A stretch of DNA of 64,000 bases from Lachnospiraceae bacterium (lineage in GTDB: Bacteria > Bacillota > Clostridia > Lachnospirales > Lachnospiraceae). Position 1 is the first letter of the stretch. Each line of letters starts with the position of its first letter. The notes beneath the pieces are model-generated. The model was not told the origin of the DNA and did not search any database. It saw only the letters and a program-made list of their open reading frames with translations. Below are positions 26,488 through 36,568 of this stretch, one piece after another. Location: NCBI GenBank assembly GCA_017463255.1, contig JAFTPP010000032.1:62001-126000 (forward strand), given 5' to 3'. The translations under genes and the position numbers were made by a program.

Positions 26488-27492
26488 ATGATTGATAACA
26501 AAAAAGTATTATTCAGTGGAATGCAGGCAACAGGAACCATTACTCTCGGAAATTATCTTGGAGCACTGAAAAACTGGGTAACTTTAAGTGATGAATATGA
26601 ATGCTTTTACAGTGTAGTGGATTTACATTCCATTACAGTAAGACAGGACCCGGCAGAACTTAGAAAACGTGCAAGAAACCTACTTACATTATATATTGCT
26701 GCAGGACTTGATCCTAAGAAAAACTGTATTTATTACCAGTCACATGTTTCAGGACATGCTGAGCTTGGCTGGATTTTAGATTGCTTTACATATATGGGCG
26801 AATTAAACCGTATGACACAGTTTAAGGATAAATCAGCAAAACATGCTGATAATATTAATGCAGGCTTATATACTTATCCTGTTCTTATGGCTGCGGATAT
26901 TCTTCTTTTCCAGGCGGATGTGGTACCTGTAGGTAAGGATCAGTTACAGCATCTTGAGATTACAAGGGATATTGCAGAAAGATTCAATAATATTTATGGT
27001 GATGTATTTACCATTCCGGAACCATATCTTGGTAAGGCAGGAGCCAAAATCATGAGTCTTCAGGACCCAACCAAGAAGATGTCAAAATCTGATGAAAATG
27101 CCAATGCAAGCATTTTCCTCTTAGATGATACAGACACCATTATCCGTAAATTTAAACGTGCGGTAACAGACTCTGAGGCATGCATCCGTTATTGCGACGA
27201 GCAGCCGGGTATCCATAATCTGATTGACATTTACAGTGCCTGTACTTCAAAAACACCGGAAGAAATTGTGGCAGAGTTTGAAGGTAAGGGCTATGGCGAT
27301 TTTAAACTGGCAGTAGGTGAAACAGTTGCAAATACTTTAAAACCGGTACAGGACCGTTTCTATGAACTTCAGTCAGAAAAGGCATACATTGACGGCATTA
27401 TCAAAGAGAATGCTGAAAAAGCGAATTATTATGCAACAAAGACCCTTCGAAAGGTACAGAAAAAAGTAGGATTCCCGGAAAGAATCCGTTAG
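26488..27492 (+). CDS. trpS: Tryptophanyl-tRNA synthetase
   Basis: It charges tRNA-Trp. The class I signatures are 'SGMQATGTITLGNYLGALKNWV' (HIGH-type, T-x-x-x-G-N) and 'KKMSKSDENANASIFLLDD' (KMSKS). 'MAADILLFQADVVPVGKDQLQHLEITRDIAERFN' is the tryptophan-pocket segment. Length 334 is typical. ATG 26488 follows GGAGGAT. The short leader carries no T-box, so regulation by uncharged tRNA is not evident. A lactonase-fold gene follows 8 bases after the stop. Confidence 0.98.
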   Translation: MIDNKKVLFSGMQATGTITLGNYLGALKNWVTLSDEYECFYSVVDLHSITVRQDPAELRKRARNLLTLYIAAGLDPKKNCIYYQSHVSGHAELGWILDCFTYMGELNRMTQFKDKSAKHADNINAGLYTYPVLMAADILLFQADVVPVGKDQLQHLEITRDIAERFNNIYGDVFTIPEPYLGKAGAKIMSLQDPTKKMSKSDENANASIFLLDDTDTIIRKFKRAVTDSEACIRYCDEQPGIHNLIDIYSACTSKTPEEIVAEFEGKGYGDFKLAVGETVANTLKPVQDRFYELQSEKAYIDGIIKENAEKANYYATKTLRKVQKKVGFPERIR

Positions 27493-27500
27493 AGGTGACT

Positions 27501-28553
27501 ATGAAAGCATCTAAATATGTAGCATATGTATCCACATATACCATGAAGGATAAACACGGTATTCATATATATGATGTGGATATGAAAAATGGACGATTTA
27601 CAGAAAAAGGACAGATAGAGCTTACCAATTCTTCTTACATGACCATAAGCCACAACCGGAAATATTTGTATGCCATTACGGATATGGGGGTTGTGTCCTA
27701 TAGGATTCTTCCGGACGGAATGCTTGAAATGATTAATCAGGCGTCCATTAACGGAATGAGAGGCTGTTATCTTTCAACAGGATACCGTGATAAATTCTTG
27801 TTTGTTGCAGGATATCACGATGGAAAGATTACAGTTTTAAGACTGAATGATGATGGTTCCGTAGGAGAGATTACAGATGAAATCTTTCATAAGGGATTGG
27901 GAAGTATTGCAGAACGTAATTTCCGTCCCCATGTAAACTGCGTAAAGATGACAAGGGATAATGAGTATCTGTGTGCGGCAGACCTTGGAATGGATCATGT
28001 GAATGTGTACAAACTGAATCATGATACCGGTAAATTAAAATTAGTGGATGTTATCCGTAGCGAGATGGAATCAGCACCAAGACACATTAAATTCTCGAAA
28101 GACGGAAGATTCTTATATATTGTACACGAATTAAAAAACTATATTGATGTTTATAACTATGTCAATGAAGATGGTAATCCTGAGTTTGAAAAGGTACAGA
28201 ACATTTCTACCTTAAATGATTATCATGCAGGCGGCTCTGCAGCAAGTGCATTAAATCTTACTGCAGATTATAAGTACCTTGTCAGCAGTAATGCAGGCGA
28301 TAACAGTGTTATCATGTATCGGATTGATGAAGAAACAGGCATGCTTGAAAAGTTATTCTGTCTTCCAATCAGTGGTGATTATCCAAAAGATGTGGCGGTT
28401 TTCCCTGATAATAAGCATCTTGTCAGCTTAAACCATGAATCAGATACCATGACATTCTTTAATTTGGATTTAGAGAAAAATCTCATTGTTATGAATGGGA
28501 AAGAGATGAAGATAACAAAACCCAATTGTATTATTTTCCATAAGATTGGATAA
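27501..28553 (+). CDS. Lactonase-family beta-propeller protein (6-phosphogluconolactonase-like)
   Basis: The 350-residue protein is a seven-bladed propeller of the PF10282 lactonase family: 'YVSTYTMKDKHGIHIYDVDMKNGRF', 'RPHVNCVKMTRDNEYLCAADLGMDHVNVYKL', 'APRHIKFSKDGRFLYIVHELKNYIDVY', 'YPKDVAVFPDNKHLVSLNHESDTMTFF'. These are the repeated 'PRH...F..dg..lyv..E' blades. Members hydrolyse 6-phosphogluconolactone (Pgl), though many have unknown substrates. I chose ATG 27501, with AGAGGTG just upstream, over GTG 27495. It is probably co-transcribed with trpS. Confidence 0.85.
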   Translation: MKASKYVAYVSTYTMKDKHGIHIYDVDMKNGRFTEKGQIELTNSSYMTISHNRKYLYAITDMGVVSYRILPDGMLEMINQASINGMRGCYLSTGYRDKFLFVAGYHDGKITVLRLNDDGSVGEITDEIFHKGLGSIAERNFRPHVNCVKMTRDNEYLCAADLGMDHVNVYKLNHDTGKLKLVDVIRSEMESAPRHIKFSKDGRFLYIVHELKNYIDVYNYVNEDGNPEFEKVQNISTLNDYHAGGSAASALNLTADYKYLVSSNAGDNSVIMYRIDEETGMLEKLFCLPISGDYPKDVAVFPDNKHLVSLNHESDTMTFFNLDLEKNLIVMNGKEMKITKPNCIIFHKIG

Positions 28554-28558
28554 ATGAA

Positions 28559-28583
28559 AGCTCCCGCAGTTGCGGGAGTTTTT
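28559..28583 (+). terminator. Rho-independent terminator of trpS-lactonase
   Basis: CTCCCGC (28561-28567) pairs with GCGGGAG (28572-28578) around AGTT, followed by five T. Confidence 0.93.
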
Positions 28584-28647
28584 CTGGTAAAAATACACAA
28601 AAGAAAAACAGTTTTATGTAAACCAATTTGTCGGCGATATATACAAT

Positions 28648-28676
28648 TTTAAATTTCAAAATCTTGTGTATACTGT
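28648..28676 (+). promoter_or_regulatory. Weak candidate promoter ahead of the Rpn-type gene
   Basis: TTTAAA (28648-28653), 17-base spacer, TACTGT (28671-28676). Poor match to consensus. Confidence 0.3.
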
Positions 28677-28720
28677 ATGTTTCATTTTACTTAGATAAGT
28701 GCTAGTATTGTTTCATAGAA

Positions 28721-28741
28721 TTCCTCTGTAGAACGGAGGAA
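28721..28741 (+). promoter_or_regulatory. Hairpin covering the ribosome binding site of the Rpn-type gene
   Basis: TTCCTCTG (28721-28728) pairs with CGGAGGAA (28734-28741, one G-T), with loop TAGAA. The 3' arm is the Shine-Dalgarno of the TTG-started gene at 28745. Confidence 0.6.
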
Positions 28742-28744
28742 AGA

Positions 28745-29614
28745 TTGAATCATATTAAACCATTAAGAGAACTTACGATTAAGCATAATTTCATGTTTGG
28801 TGCAGTCATGCAGGAGGAAGAACTTTGTAAGCACCTGCTGGAAATGATTCTTAATATTAAGATTGCAAGAATCATTGTTCATGTTGAAAAGAGTATAGTA
28901 TATCATCCGGGATATAAAGGCATTCGTCTTGACGTTTATGCCCAAGATGAAGAGAACACTCATTACAATATTGAAATGCAGGCTACAAGCGAAAAAGAGT
29001 TACCTAAGCGTGCAAGGTATTATCATAGTCAAATTGACATGGAACTGTTAGAACGCGGAGCAGAGTATGAAGAATTGCCTAAAAGCTATGTCATATTTAT
29101 CTGTGATTTTGATCCTTTCGGCGAAGGGAAGTATCAGTATACCTTAAAAACCCGTATGTCCGGAGAGTCTGATATCTACGAAGATGGAAATACGACTATT
29201 TTTTTGAATACTTTAGGGAAAGATCCTCAAAATATTTCTGAAAATTTAAGAAAATTTCTGGATTTTGTGCATGCGGATTTAGATGACAGTACAAAAGGGT
29301 ATGAAGATGATTTTGTACAAAAACTGCAGGATACCATAGCATCAATTAAGCGTAATCGGAGTATGGAGGAGCGTTATATGTCTTTTGAGTTAGCGATGCA
29401 TGATGCAAGAAGAGCCGGAAGAGAAGAAGGAAGAGAAGAAGGAAGACTTGCTTTTGTGGAAGGCGTATTAGAGGAGCTGTCTGGTAAAGGAAGTATACCG
29501 GATTCATTACGTGATAAGATTAATGATGAGCACGCACTAGGTACACTGAAAAAGTGGCTTAAACTTGCAATATTAGCGACTACTGTAGAGGAATTCGAAA
29601 AAAGTATCCAATAA
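28745..29614 (+). CDS. Rpn-family PD-(D/E)xK nuclease / transposase-like protein
   Basis: A 289-residue protein of the Rpn/PDDEXK_2 family. The N-terminal 'LRELTIKHNFMFGAVMQEEELCKHLLEMIL' is the usual opening (D/N-xx-FK-like). The nuclease core is 'GIRLDVYAQDEENTHYNIEMQ' (D, then E-x-Q). It ends with the family's 'AGREEGREEGRLAF' charged helix. Rpn proteins are DNA endonucleases that promote RecA-independent recombination in E. coli. The start is a TTG with GGAGG 6 bases before it, and the site lies in a hairpin, so expression is probably kept low. ATG 28793 is the alternative start. Confidence 0.88.
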   Translation: MNHIKPLRELTIKHNFMFGAVMQEEELCKHLLEMILNIKIARIIVHVEKSIVYHPGYKGIRLDVYAQDEENTHYNIEMQATSEKELPKRARYYHSQIDMELLERGAEYEELPKSYVIFICDFDPFGEGKYQYTLKTRMSGESDIYEDGNTTIFLNTLGKDPQNISENLRKFLDFVHADLDDSTKGYEDDFVQKLQDTIASIKRNRSMEERYMSFELAMHDARRAGREEGREEGRLAFVEGVLEELSGKGSIPDSLRDKINDEHALGTLKKWLKLAILATTVEEFEKSIQ

Positions 29615-29623
29615 TTCTTTATT

Positions 29624-29661
29624 CAAAAAGTCAGTGTTGAAATGATTGTTCAACACTGACT
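29624..29661 (-). terminator. Terminator of aroC (minus strand), also able to end the Rpn-type gene
   Basis: A perfect 12-bp stem (29629-29640 with 29650-29661, AGTCAGTGTTGA arm). On the minus strand it is followed by TTTTTG. A smaller hairpin (TTGCCT/AGGCAA, 29675-29690) lies beside it. Confidence 0.8.
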
Positions 29662-29751
29662 GTCTATAGCATTTTTGCCTGTTCAGGCAATTGTTCAATT
29701 ATGTAACAAATAACAAGATATAAATTGTATGATTACAGAGGAATTCTATTA

Positions 29752-30864
29752 TTATTTATCATATACTTTTTTTATGTTATTGATATTTGCACTCATATTT
29801 TGTAAGAGCATATCTGCAATAGTAAATGCTGTCATACATTCCACCACCACAACTGCACGGGGAACGATGATAGGATCGTGACGCCCTTTGATTTGAATGG
29901 TAATTGGTTCTTTTAAGCGGTTTACGGTTTCCTGTTCTTTGAAAATAGAAGGGGTTGGTTTAAAATGTGCCCTTAATACGATATCATTACCGGTACTGAT
30001 TCCGCCAAGAATACCGCCACAATGATTGGTAGCAGTAGTGATGGTATCATTCTCAATAGTAAAGGAATCGTTGTTTTCGCTTCCCTTCATGGATGTAACT
30101 TGAATGCCGTCACCGATTTCAACGGCTTTTACGGCACCGATTGAAAAAATCGCTTTACCAAGATTAGCATCTAATTTATCAAAAACCGGTTCGCCGATTC
30201 CGGCAGGAACACCGGTTGCAAAGCATTCAATTACTCCACCGCAAGAATCCAGGTTTTTCATACATTCTTGCAGATATTTTTCTGCTTTTAATCCAACAGA
30301 TTGAATAGGAAAGCCTGTTGGTGAATTTAATGATTCTTCAATAGAAATATCTTTATATGTAATATTATCGTATAGTGATACGTCGCCAATCGCCCGTGTA
30401 TAAGCATGAACTTCAATACCAAGCTCACTTAGTAACTGCATTGCAACTGCACCGGCAGCAACACGTGCAACTGTTTCACGTCCTGAAGAACGGCCGCCGC
30501 CGCGATAGTCGCGGAAGCCGTATTTTGCATCAAAGCCAAAATCTGCATGTCCCGGACGATAGTACTGTGATATCTCTGAATAATCCCCACTGCGTTGGGA
30601 TGTATTTCGAATCATAATAGAAATTGGAGTACCGGTAGTTTTACCTTCAAAAACACCGGATAATATTTCAACTTCATCATCTTCTTTACGAGGGGTAGCG
30701 TATGGATTAGCACCCGGTTTTCTTCGGTTAAGATATGGCTGGATATGCTCCTTAGTAAGAGATATCCCTGCAGGCATACCGTCAATAACCACTCCAAGAG
30801 CAGGTCCGTGGGATTCGCCCCATGTTGTACATTTTAAGATTGTTCCGAATGAAGATCCTGACAT
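29752..30864 (-). CDS. aroC: Chorismate synthase
   Basis: This is the last step to chorismate (EPSP to chorismate, FMNH2-dependent). The signatures are 'GESHGPALGVVIDGMPAG', 'GKTTGTPISIMIRN', 'RPGHADFGFDAKYGFRDYRGGGRSSGRETVARVAAGA' and the late 'GRHDPIIVPRAVVVVECM'. From ATG 30864 it has 370 residues, the normal length. That start has GGAGG (30871-30875 complement) upstream, while the longer reading to 30924 has none. It stands alone on the minus strand, with no other aro genes nearby. Confidence 0.97.
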   Translation of the reverse strand: MSGSSFGTILKCTTWGESHGPALGVVIDGMPAGISLTKEHIQPYLNRRKPGANPYATPRKEDDEVEILSGVFEGKTTGTPISIMIRNTSQRSGDYSEISQYYRPGHADFGFDAKYGFRDYRGGGRSSGRETVARVAAGAVAMQLLSELGIEVHAYTRAIGDVSLYDNITYKDISIEESLNSPTGFPIQSVGLKAEKYLQECMKNLDSCGGVIECFATGVPAGIGEPVFDKLDANLGKAIFSIGAVKAVEIGDGIQVTSMKGSENNDSFTIENDTITTATNHCGGILGGISTGNDIVLRAHFKPTPSIFKEQETVNRLKEPITIQIKGRHDPIIVPRAVVVVECMTAFTIADMLLQNMSANINNIKKVYDK

Positions 30865-31027
30865 ATTATTCCTCCAAAGTAAATTCTTCTGATACATTAT
30901 AAAAAATAATGTAAAAATAATCAATGAAAATCACAAAAACAGGTGCATTTTTTGAAAGCTTATGTTACTATATATTGTGTATGTGCAAAAATAGGATACA
31001 TATGTTTACAGTAAGAGGAAAGATAGA

Positions 31028-32161
31028 ATGAACCAAAGTTTTCGCGAGAAGATTATTAAGAAGTTAACACGACTCGGAAAAAAGAATAAATTATTAAGGA
31101 TTCCTATGATTATTGCCTTGACAGTTTTTATAGGGGCTTGTGATGCTGTGCTTTATTTTGCTAACAATGGTAAGAGATTTTTAGCAATTACCTGTGTATT
31201 TCTTTGCTTTGTCACATCATCAAGTTTTAAGGCTTTTGTTACAGAGGATGTGAATGCCATGGAAGATGAGCAGACTGTCATCGCTGATTCAGAAGTTGTT
31301 TTAGAGGATGAAACCGTTACCGACATGCATGAAATGGATTTAGAAGTCATGTTTGATGATTCGGATGTGATGGAAGGATTTACAGAAGAAGATTTTATTT
31401 TTGGTGCAGATGAGTTAGAGACTATTTCGATTGATGATATTATGGATGAGGATGTTTCAGATGAAGTTACGTCCGGTGAATACAGTGATGATGATATGTT
31501 TTCTATTGATGAACTGATGCCTGAGGATACAGAGTGGGTTCCCGATTCTAAGGATCAGATTGTCGAGACATATGAGGACTTTGTATTTGACTCCACTGAC
31601 TGGAGATATGTGTTGATTAATAAGCAGCACCCGATTCCGGATGATTATTCTTTTACCTTGGGAACCATTAAAGGAGATATGCAGTGTGACGAACGTATTC
31701 TTGACACCTTACTTACCATGATGCAGGCTGCGAAGAAGGATGGTGTGACTTTAGTTATTTGTTCACCATATCGTGATTACTATAAGCAGGAAGTTTTATT
31801 TGAACGTAAGATTAATAAGTATATGAATATGGGATACAATTATTTGGAAGCATATAAATTATCAAGCCAGTATGTAACGGTACCGGGTGCCAGTGAACAT
31901 CAGATTGGTTTGGCAATTGACTTTATTTCCAATGATTACCGTACCCTTGATTATGGATTTGCCGATTGTGATGCAGGGAAGTGGTTAAAAGAACACTGCC
32001 ATGAATACGGATTTATTTTAAGATATCCGAAAGGAAAAGAATACATTACAGGTATTGATTATGAACCATGGCATTTCCGTTTTGTCGGCGTGGAAGCTGC
32101 AACAGTTATTATGAATAATGAGCTTACTTTAGAAGAGTTTACGGATGAGTACTTAGAATAG
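31028..32161 (+). CDS. VanY-type D-alanyl-D-alanine carboxypeptidase, membrane-anchored with acidic linker
   Basis: The 377-residue protein has two adjacent hydrophobic stretches near the N-terminus (~25-40 and ~48-65), then an unusually acidic linker (~72-185, e.g. 'VMFDDSDVMEGFTEEDF'). The peptidase M15B domain (~190-377) has 'GASEHQIGLAIDF' (SxHxxGxAxD zinc ligands) and 'EPWHFRFVG' (HxH-like end). It should trim terminal D-Ala from peptidoglycan pentapeptides outside the membrane. GAGGAAAG precedes ATG 31028. tgt follows 34 bases later. Confidence 0.9.
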   Translation: MNQSFREKIIKKLTRLGKKNKLLRIPMIIALTVFIGACDAVLYFANNGKRFLAITCVFLCFVTSSSFKAFVTEDVNAMEDEQTVIADSEVVLEDETVTDMHEMDLEVMFDDSDVMEGFTEEDFIFGADELETISIDDIMDEDVSDEVTSGEYSDDDMFSIDELMPEDTEWVPDSKDQIVETYEDFVFDSTDWRYVLINKQHPIPDDYSFTLGTIKGDMQCDERILDTLLTMMQAAKKDGVTLVICSPYRDYYKQEVLFERKINKYMNMGYNYLEAYKLSSQYVTVPGASEHQIGLAIDFISNDYRTLDYGFADCDAGKWLKEHCHEYGFILRYPKGKEYITGIDYEPWHFRFVGVEAATVIMNNELTLEEFTDEYLE

Positions 32162-32195
32162 TAGGAATATATGCTTGAAAGGACAAGTAATATAG

Positions 32196-33332
32196 ATGGC
32201 AACATATCGTCTTTTAAAACAGGAGGGACGCGCAAAGCGTGCCGAGTTTGAAACCGTGCATGGAACGATTCAGACGCCTGTATTTATGAATGTGGGAACT
32301 GCGGCTGCGATTAAAGGTGCTGTTTCTACAGAGGATTTACAACATTTAAAAACCCAGGTTGAATTATCAAATACCTATCATCTCCATGTAAGACCGGGGG
32401 ATAAGGTGATTAAGCAACTGGGTGGACTACATAAATTTATGGTATGGGATAAACCGATTCTTACCGATTCCGGTGGGTTTCAGGTTTTCTCTTTGTCAGG
32501 ACTTCGTAAGATTAAAGAAGAAGGTGTTTATTTTAACTCCCATGTGGATGGAAGAAAAATATTCATGGGTCCGGAAGAAAGTATGCAGATTCAAAGTAAT
32601 CTTGCATCCACCATTGCCATGGCATTTGATGAATGCCCGTCAAGCAAAGCTACCAGAGAATATGTACAGGCTAGTGTTGACAGAACGACCAGATGGTTAG
32701 AACGTTGCAAGAATGAAATGGCAAGACTTAATAGCCTTCCTGATACGATTAATAAAAATCAGTTATTGTTTGGCATTAACCAAGGTGCTATTTTTACAGA
32801 TATCAGAATAGAACATGCAAAGAGAATCAGTGAGATGGACCTTGACGGTTATGCCGTAGGTGGTCTTGCAGTTGGGGAATCACATGAAGAAATGTATCAT
32901 GTTCTTGATGAGACAGTTCCTTTTTTGCCTAAGGATAAGCCAACTTATCTTATGGGGGTAGGTACTCCTATTAATATTTTGGAGGGTGTTGACAGAGGCG
33001 TTGACTTCTTTGATTGTGTATATCCGACAAGAAACGGACGTCACGGTCATTTATATACCAATCATGGTAAGATTAATCTGTTTAATGCGCAGTACGAACT
33101 TGACGACAGACCGATTGAAGAAGGTTGTGGTTGTCCTGTGTGCAGGAAGTATTCAAGAGCCTATATCAGACACTTATTAAAGGCAAAAGAAATGCTTGGA
33201 ATGAGACTTTGCGTCATGCATAATCTGTATTTTTACAATGAAATGATGGAAGAAATCAGATTGGCGTTAGACGAAGGAAGATTTTCGGAATATAAACGTC
33301 AAAAAATAGCAGGAATGTTAGAAAACACTTGA
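32196..33332 (+). CDS. tgt: tRNA-guanine (queuine) transglycosylase
   Basis: It exchanges guanine-34 for preQ1 in GUN-anticodon tRNAs. The 378-residue protein shows 'TPVFMNVGTAAAIKGAV', 'ILTDSGGFQVFSLSGLRKIKEEGV', 'MAFDECP' and 'GGLAVGE', the nucleophile region 'GVDFFDCVYPTRNGRHGHLYT' and the zinc motif 'GCGCPVCRKYSRAYIRHLLKAKEMLG'. yajC follows, a tgt-yajC order often seen in Firmicutes. The start is supported by GAAAGGA. Confidence 0.98.
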   Translation: MATYRLLKQEGRAKRAEFETVHGTIQTPVFMNVGTAAAIKGAVSTEDLQHLKTQVELSNTYHLHVRPGDKVIKQLGGLHKFMVWDKPILTDSGGFQVFSLSGLRKIKEEGVYFNSHVDGRKIFMGPEESMQIQSNLASTIAMAFDECPSSKATREYVQASVDRTTRWLERCKNEMARLNSLPDTINKNQLLFGINQGAIFTDIRIEHAKRISEMDLDGYAVGGLAVGESHEEMYHVLDETVPFLPKDKPTYLMGVGTPINILEGVDRGVDFFDCVYPTRNGRHGHLYTNHGKINLFNAQYELDDRPIEEGCGCPVCRKYSRAYIRHLLKAKEMLGMRLCVMHNLYFYNEMMEEIRLALDEGRFSEYKRQKIAGMLENT

Positions 33333-33396
33333 TGAATGAACAAATTTTGTGTATGATGTTTATTGACTTATTTTTTAAATACTTGGAGGAAGAATA

Positions 33397-33696
33397 ATGA
33401 ATACATTATTAGCGGGCGGCGCAGGTGCAGCAGGAATGATTATTTATCTTGTACTTATTGTCGCATTCTTTTATTTTATTTTAATCAGACCACAGAAGAA
33501 AGAGCAGAAAAAACATGCCGCAATGCTTTCTACAATCGAAACAGGCGATAGCGTTTTAACCAGCGGTGGTTTCTACGGAACCATTATTGATGTAACTGAT
33601 GATACAGTCATTGTTGAATTCGGTAACAATAAAAACTGCCGTATTCCTATGCAAAAATCTGCTATTGCTCAGGTTGAAAAACCGGATGCTGAATAA
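33397..33696 (+). CDS. yajC: Preprotein translocase subunit YajC
   Basis: A 99-residue Sec accessory protein. The N-terminal membrane helix ('GMIIYLVLIVAFFYFILIRPQKKEQKKHAAML') is followed by the small soluble domain 'IETGDSVLTSGGFYGTIIDVTDDTVIVEFGNNKNCRIPMQKSAIAQV'. Both are diagnostic of YajC, which associates with SecDF. ATG 33397 is preceded by TTGGAGGAA. It is probably co-transcribed with tgt and is followed by a terminator. Confidence 0.97.
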   Translation: MNTLLAGGAGAAGMIIYLVLIVAFFYFILIRPQKKEQKKHAAMLSTIETGDSVLTSGGFYGTIIDVTDDTVIVEFGNNKNCRIPMQKSAIAQVEKPDAE

Positions 33697-33719
33697 TTAA
33701 TCAGAGAATCATAAGTAGG

Positions 33720-33753
33720 AAATAAGGCGTAAGGTATTTGCGCCTTATTTTTT
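33720..33753 (+). terminator. Rho-independent terminator of tgt-yajC
   Basis: AAATAAGGCG (33720-33729) pairs with CGCCTTATTT (33741-33750), and T's continue to 33753. Confidence 0.9.
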
Positions 33754-33782
33754 ATTAAACAACTCTTTTGGAGGATACATAT

Positions 33783-34865
33783 ATGAAAATGAATATTACA
33801 TGTATTCCGGGCGATGGAATCGGTCCGGAAATTGTAGCTCAGGCCAAGAAAGTGCTTGATGCTGTTTGTGCAAAATATAATCATGAAATTATTTATACAG
33901 ACATTTTAATGGGTGGAGCATCCATTGATGTTCATGGTGTTCCTTTAACAGATGAAGCCATTGAAACAGCAAAAGCTGCGGATGCTGTACTTATGGGCTC
34001 TATCGGAGGGGATACCAATACATCTCCATGGTATAAATTAGCTCCTAACTTAAGACCGGAAGCAGGACTTTTAAAAATCCGTAAAGCATTGAATCTTTTT
34101 GCAAATTTAAGACCGGCCTATTTATATCCGGAACTTGCGGCGGCTTGTCCTTTAAAAGAAGAAATCAGTAATGCCGGATTTGATATGTTGATTATGCGTG
34201 AATTAACCGGCGGTCTTTACTTTGGTGAGAGAAAGACAGTGGAAGAAAATGGTGTAAGAAAAGCCATTGATACTTTAACTTATGATGAAAACGAAATCAG
34301 AAGAATTGCAATTAAGGGTTTTGAGATTGCAATGAAACGTAATAAAAAAGTAACCAGTGTTGATAAAGCAAACGTTCTTGATTCTTCCAGATTATGGAGA
34401 GCAGTGGTGAATGAAGTTTCTAAGGATTATCCTGAAGTGACTGTAGAGCACATGTTAGTGGATAACTGCGCTATGCAGCTTGTAAAAGATCCTGCTCAGT
34501 TTGATGTGATTTTAACAGAGAATATGTTTGGGGATATCTTAAGTGATGAAGCAAGTATGGTAACAGGCTCAATCGGAATGTTATCAAGTGCCAGCCTTAA
34601 TGATTCCAAGTTTGGTTTATACGAACCCAGTCATGGTTCTGCTCCTGATATTGCAGGTAAGGATATTGCAAATCCAATTGCTACTATATTAAGTGCTGCT
34701 ATGATGTTAAGATATACATTTGATCTTGATAAAGAAGCAGATGCAATTGAAAATGCGGTTAAACAAGTATTAAAAGAGGGTTATCGTACAGGTGATATCA
34801 TGTCTGACGGATGTGAAAAAGTCGGCTGTAGCAAGATGGGTGACCTTTTAGCACAAAGAGTATAG
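33783..34865 (+). CDS. leuB: 3-Isopropylmalate dehydrogenase
   Basis: It oxidises and decarboxylates 3-isopropylmalate in leucine synthesis, with NAD. The 360-residue protein shows '[18 protein letters not shown]', 'GSIGGDTN', '[13 protein letters not shown]', '[19 protein letters not shown]', '[27 protein letters not shown]' and '[19 protein letters not shown]'. ATG 33783 follows GGAGG at 33770-33774. Neither leuA nor leuCD is nearby; it heads a leuB-ilvD-ilvB group. No leucine attenuator or T-box fits in the ~30 bases after the upstream terminator. Confidence 0.97.
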   Translation: MKMNITCIPGDGIGPEIVAQAKKVLDAVCAKYNHEIIYTDILMGGASIDVHGVPLTDEAIETAKAADAVLMGSIGGDTNTSPWYKLAPNLRPEAGLLKIRKALNLFANLRPAYLYPELAAACPLKEEISNAGFDMLIMRELTGGLYFGERKTVEENGVRKAIDTLTYDENEIRRIAIKGFEIAMKRNKKVTSVDKANVLDSSRLWRAVVNEVSKDYPEVTVEHMLVDNCAMQLVKDPAQFDVILTENMFGDILSDEASMVTGSIGMLSSASLNDSKFGLYEPSHGSAPDIAGKDIANPIATILSAAMMLRYTFDLDKEADAIENAVKQVLKEGYRTGDIMSDGCEKVGCSKMGDLLAQRV

Positions 34866-34883
34866 AAAGTTGAGGTAATAATC

Positions 34884-36554
34884 ATGAGAAGTGATTCGGT
34901 AAAGACAGGAAAAAGCCAGGCACCACATCGTTCTTTGTGGAATGCACTTGGATATACAGAAGAAGAAATGAACAGACCGTTAATTGGTGTTGTCAGTTCC
35001 TATAATGAAATCGTTCCGGGGCATATGAATCTTGATAAGATTACACAGGCTGTTAAAACCGGTGTTTCTATGGCAGGCGGTACACCTATTATGTTCCCGG
35101 CAATCGCAGTGTGTGACGGTATTGCAATGGGACATGTAGGTATGAAATATTCCCTTGTAACAAGAGACTTAATTGCAGACAGTACAGAATGTATGGCACT
35201 TGCTCACGGCCTTGACGGACTCGTATGTATTCCTAACTGTGATAAGAATGTACCCGGATTATTAATGGCTGCTGCAAGACTGAATATTCCTACAATCTTT
35301 GTTTCAGGTGGTCCTATGCTTGCCGGACGTGTAAATGGTTGTAAAACATCTCTTTCCAGTATGTTTGAAGCAGTAGGTGCAGAAGCTGCCGGTAAGATTA
35401 CAGAAGCCCAGCTTAAAGAATACGAAGAAAAAACTTGTCCTACATGTGGTTCTTGCTCAGGTATGTATACAGCAAACTCCATGAACTGCTTAACAGAAGC
35501 AATTGGTATGGGCTTAAGAGGAAATGGTACAATTCCTGCAGTTTATTCAGAAAGAATCAGACTTGCAAAACATGCAGGTATGAAGATTATGGAACTTGTT
35601 GAGAAGAATATCCGTCCGAGAGACATTCTTACAATGGAAGCATTTGAAAATGCTCTTGCAGTAGATATGGCTTTGGGATGTTCTACAAACAGTATGTTGC
35701 ATCTTCCTGCTATTGCTCACGAAGTCGGCATTGAATTAAATCTTGATATTGCTAACGATATCAGCGCTAAAACACCGAATCTTTGCCACCTTGCACCTGC
35801 GGGACATACTTATATGGAAGAACTTAATGAAGCTGGCGGCGTTTATGCAGTTATGAATGAGTTAAGTAAGAAGAATCTGTTACATCTTGATTTGATGACC
35901 GTAACAGGAAAGACAGTGGGAGAAAACATTAAGGATTGTTATAATACAAATCCGGAAGTCATAAGACCAATTGAAAATCCATACAGTGAGGTGGGAGGAA
36001 TTGCAGTGTTACGCGGTAATCTTGCACCTGACTCATGTGTTGTAAAACGTTCGGCAGTTGTTCCTGAAATGCTTGTTCATGAAGGCCCGGCTAGAGTATT
36101 TGATTGTGAAGAAGATGCGATTAACGCAATTAAGGGCGGTAAAATTGTAGCAGGTGACGTTGTAGTTATCCGTTATGAAGGACCAAAAGGCGGTCCGGGT
36201 ATGCGTGAAATGTTAAATCCTACTTCTGCCATAGCAGGTATGGGACTTGGCTCAAGTGTTGCGCTTATTACCGATGGCAGATTTTCCGGAGCATCCAGAG
36301 GAGCTTCTATCGGACACGTTTCACCGGAAGCTGCAGTAGGAGGACCAATCGCACTTGTAGAAGAAGGAGACATTATAGCAATTGATATTCCTGCTAATAC
36401 AATTAATGTAAAGGTTTCCGATGAAGTATTGGCAGAAAGAAAAGCAAAATGGCAGCCTAGAGAACCAAAGGTTACAACAGGTTACCTTTCAAGATATCGT
36501 GAGCTTGTTACAAGTGGTAACAGAGGAGCGGTACTTGAGTACAAGAAAGCTTAA
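34884..36554 (+). CDS. ilvD: Dihydroxy-acid dehydratase
   Basis: It dehydrates dihydroxy-isovalerate and -methylvalerate to the 2-keto acids of valine, leucine and isoleucine. The 556 residues carry the iron-sulfur cysteine motifs '[16 protein letters not shown]' and '[28 protein letters not shown]'. 'GALDGLVC'-type and '[30 protein letters not shown]' segments and the C-terminal '[28 protein letters not shown]' block are also present. It lies 18 bases after leuB and 14 bases before ilvB, clearly one operon. Confidence 0.98.
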   Translation: MRSDSVKTGKSQAPHRSLWNALGYTEEEMNRPLIGVVSSYNEIVPGHMNLDKITQAVKTGVSMAGGTPIMFPAIAVCDGIAMGHVGMKYSLVTRDLIADSTECMALAHGLDGLVCIPNCDKNVPGLLMAAARLNIPTIFVSGGPMLAGRVNGCKTSLSSMFEAVGAEAAGKITEAQLKEYEEKTCPTCGSCSGMYTANSMNCLTEAIGMGLRGNGTIPAVYSERIRLAKHAGMKIMELVEKNIRPRDILTMEAFENALAVDMALGCSTNSMLHLPAIAHEVGIELNLDIANDISAKTPNLCHLAPAGHTYMEELNEAGGVYAVMNELSKKNLLHLDLMTVTGKTVGENIKDCYNTNPEVIRPIENPYSEVGGIAVLRGNLAPDSCVVKRSAVVPEMLVHEGPARVFDCEEDAINAIKGGKIVAGDVVVIRYEGPKGGPGMREMLNPTSAIAGMGLGSSVALITDGRFSGASRGASIGHVSPEAAVGGPIALVEEGDIIAIDIPANTINVKVSDEVLAERKAKWQPREPKVTTGYLSRYRELVTSGNRGAVLEYKKA

Positions 36555-36568
36555 GAGAGGAAATTATT

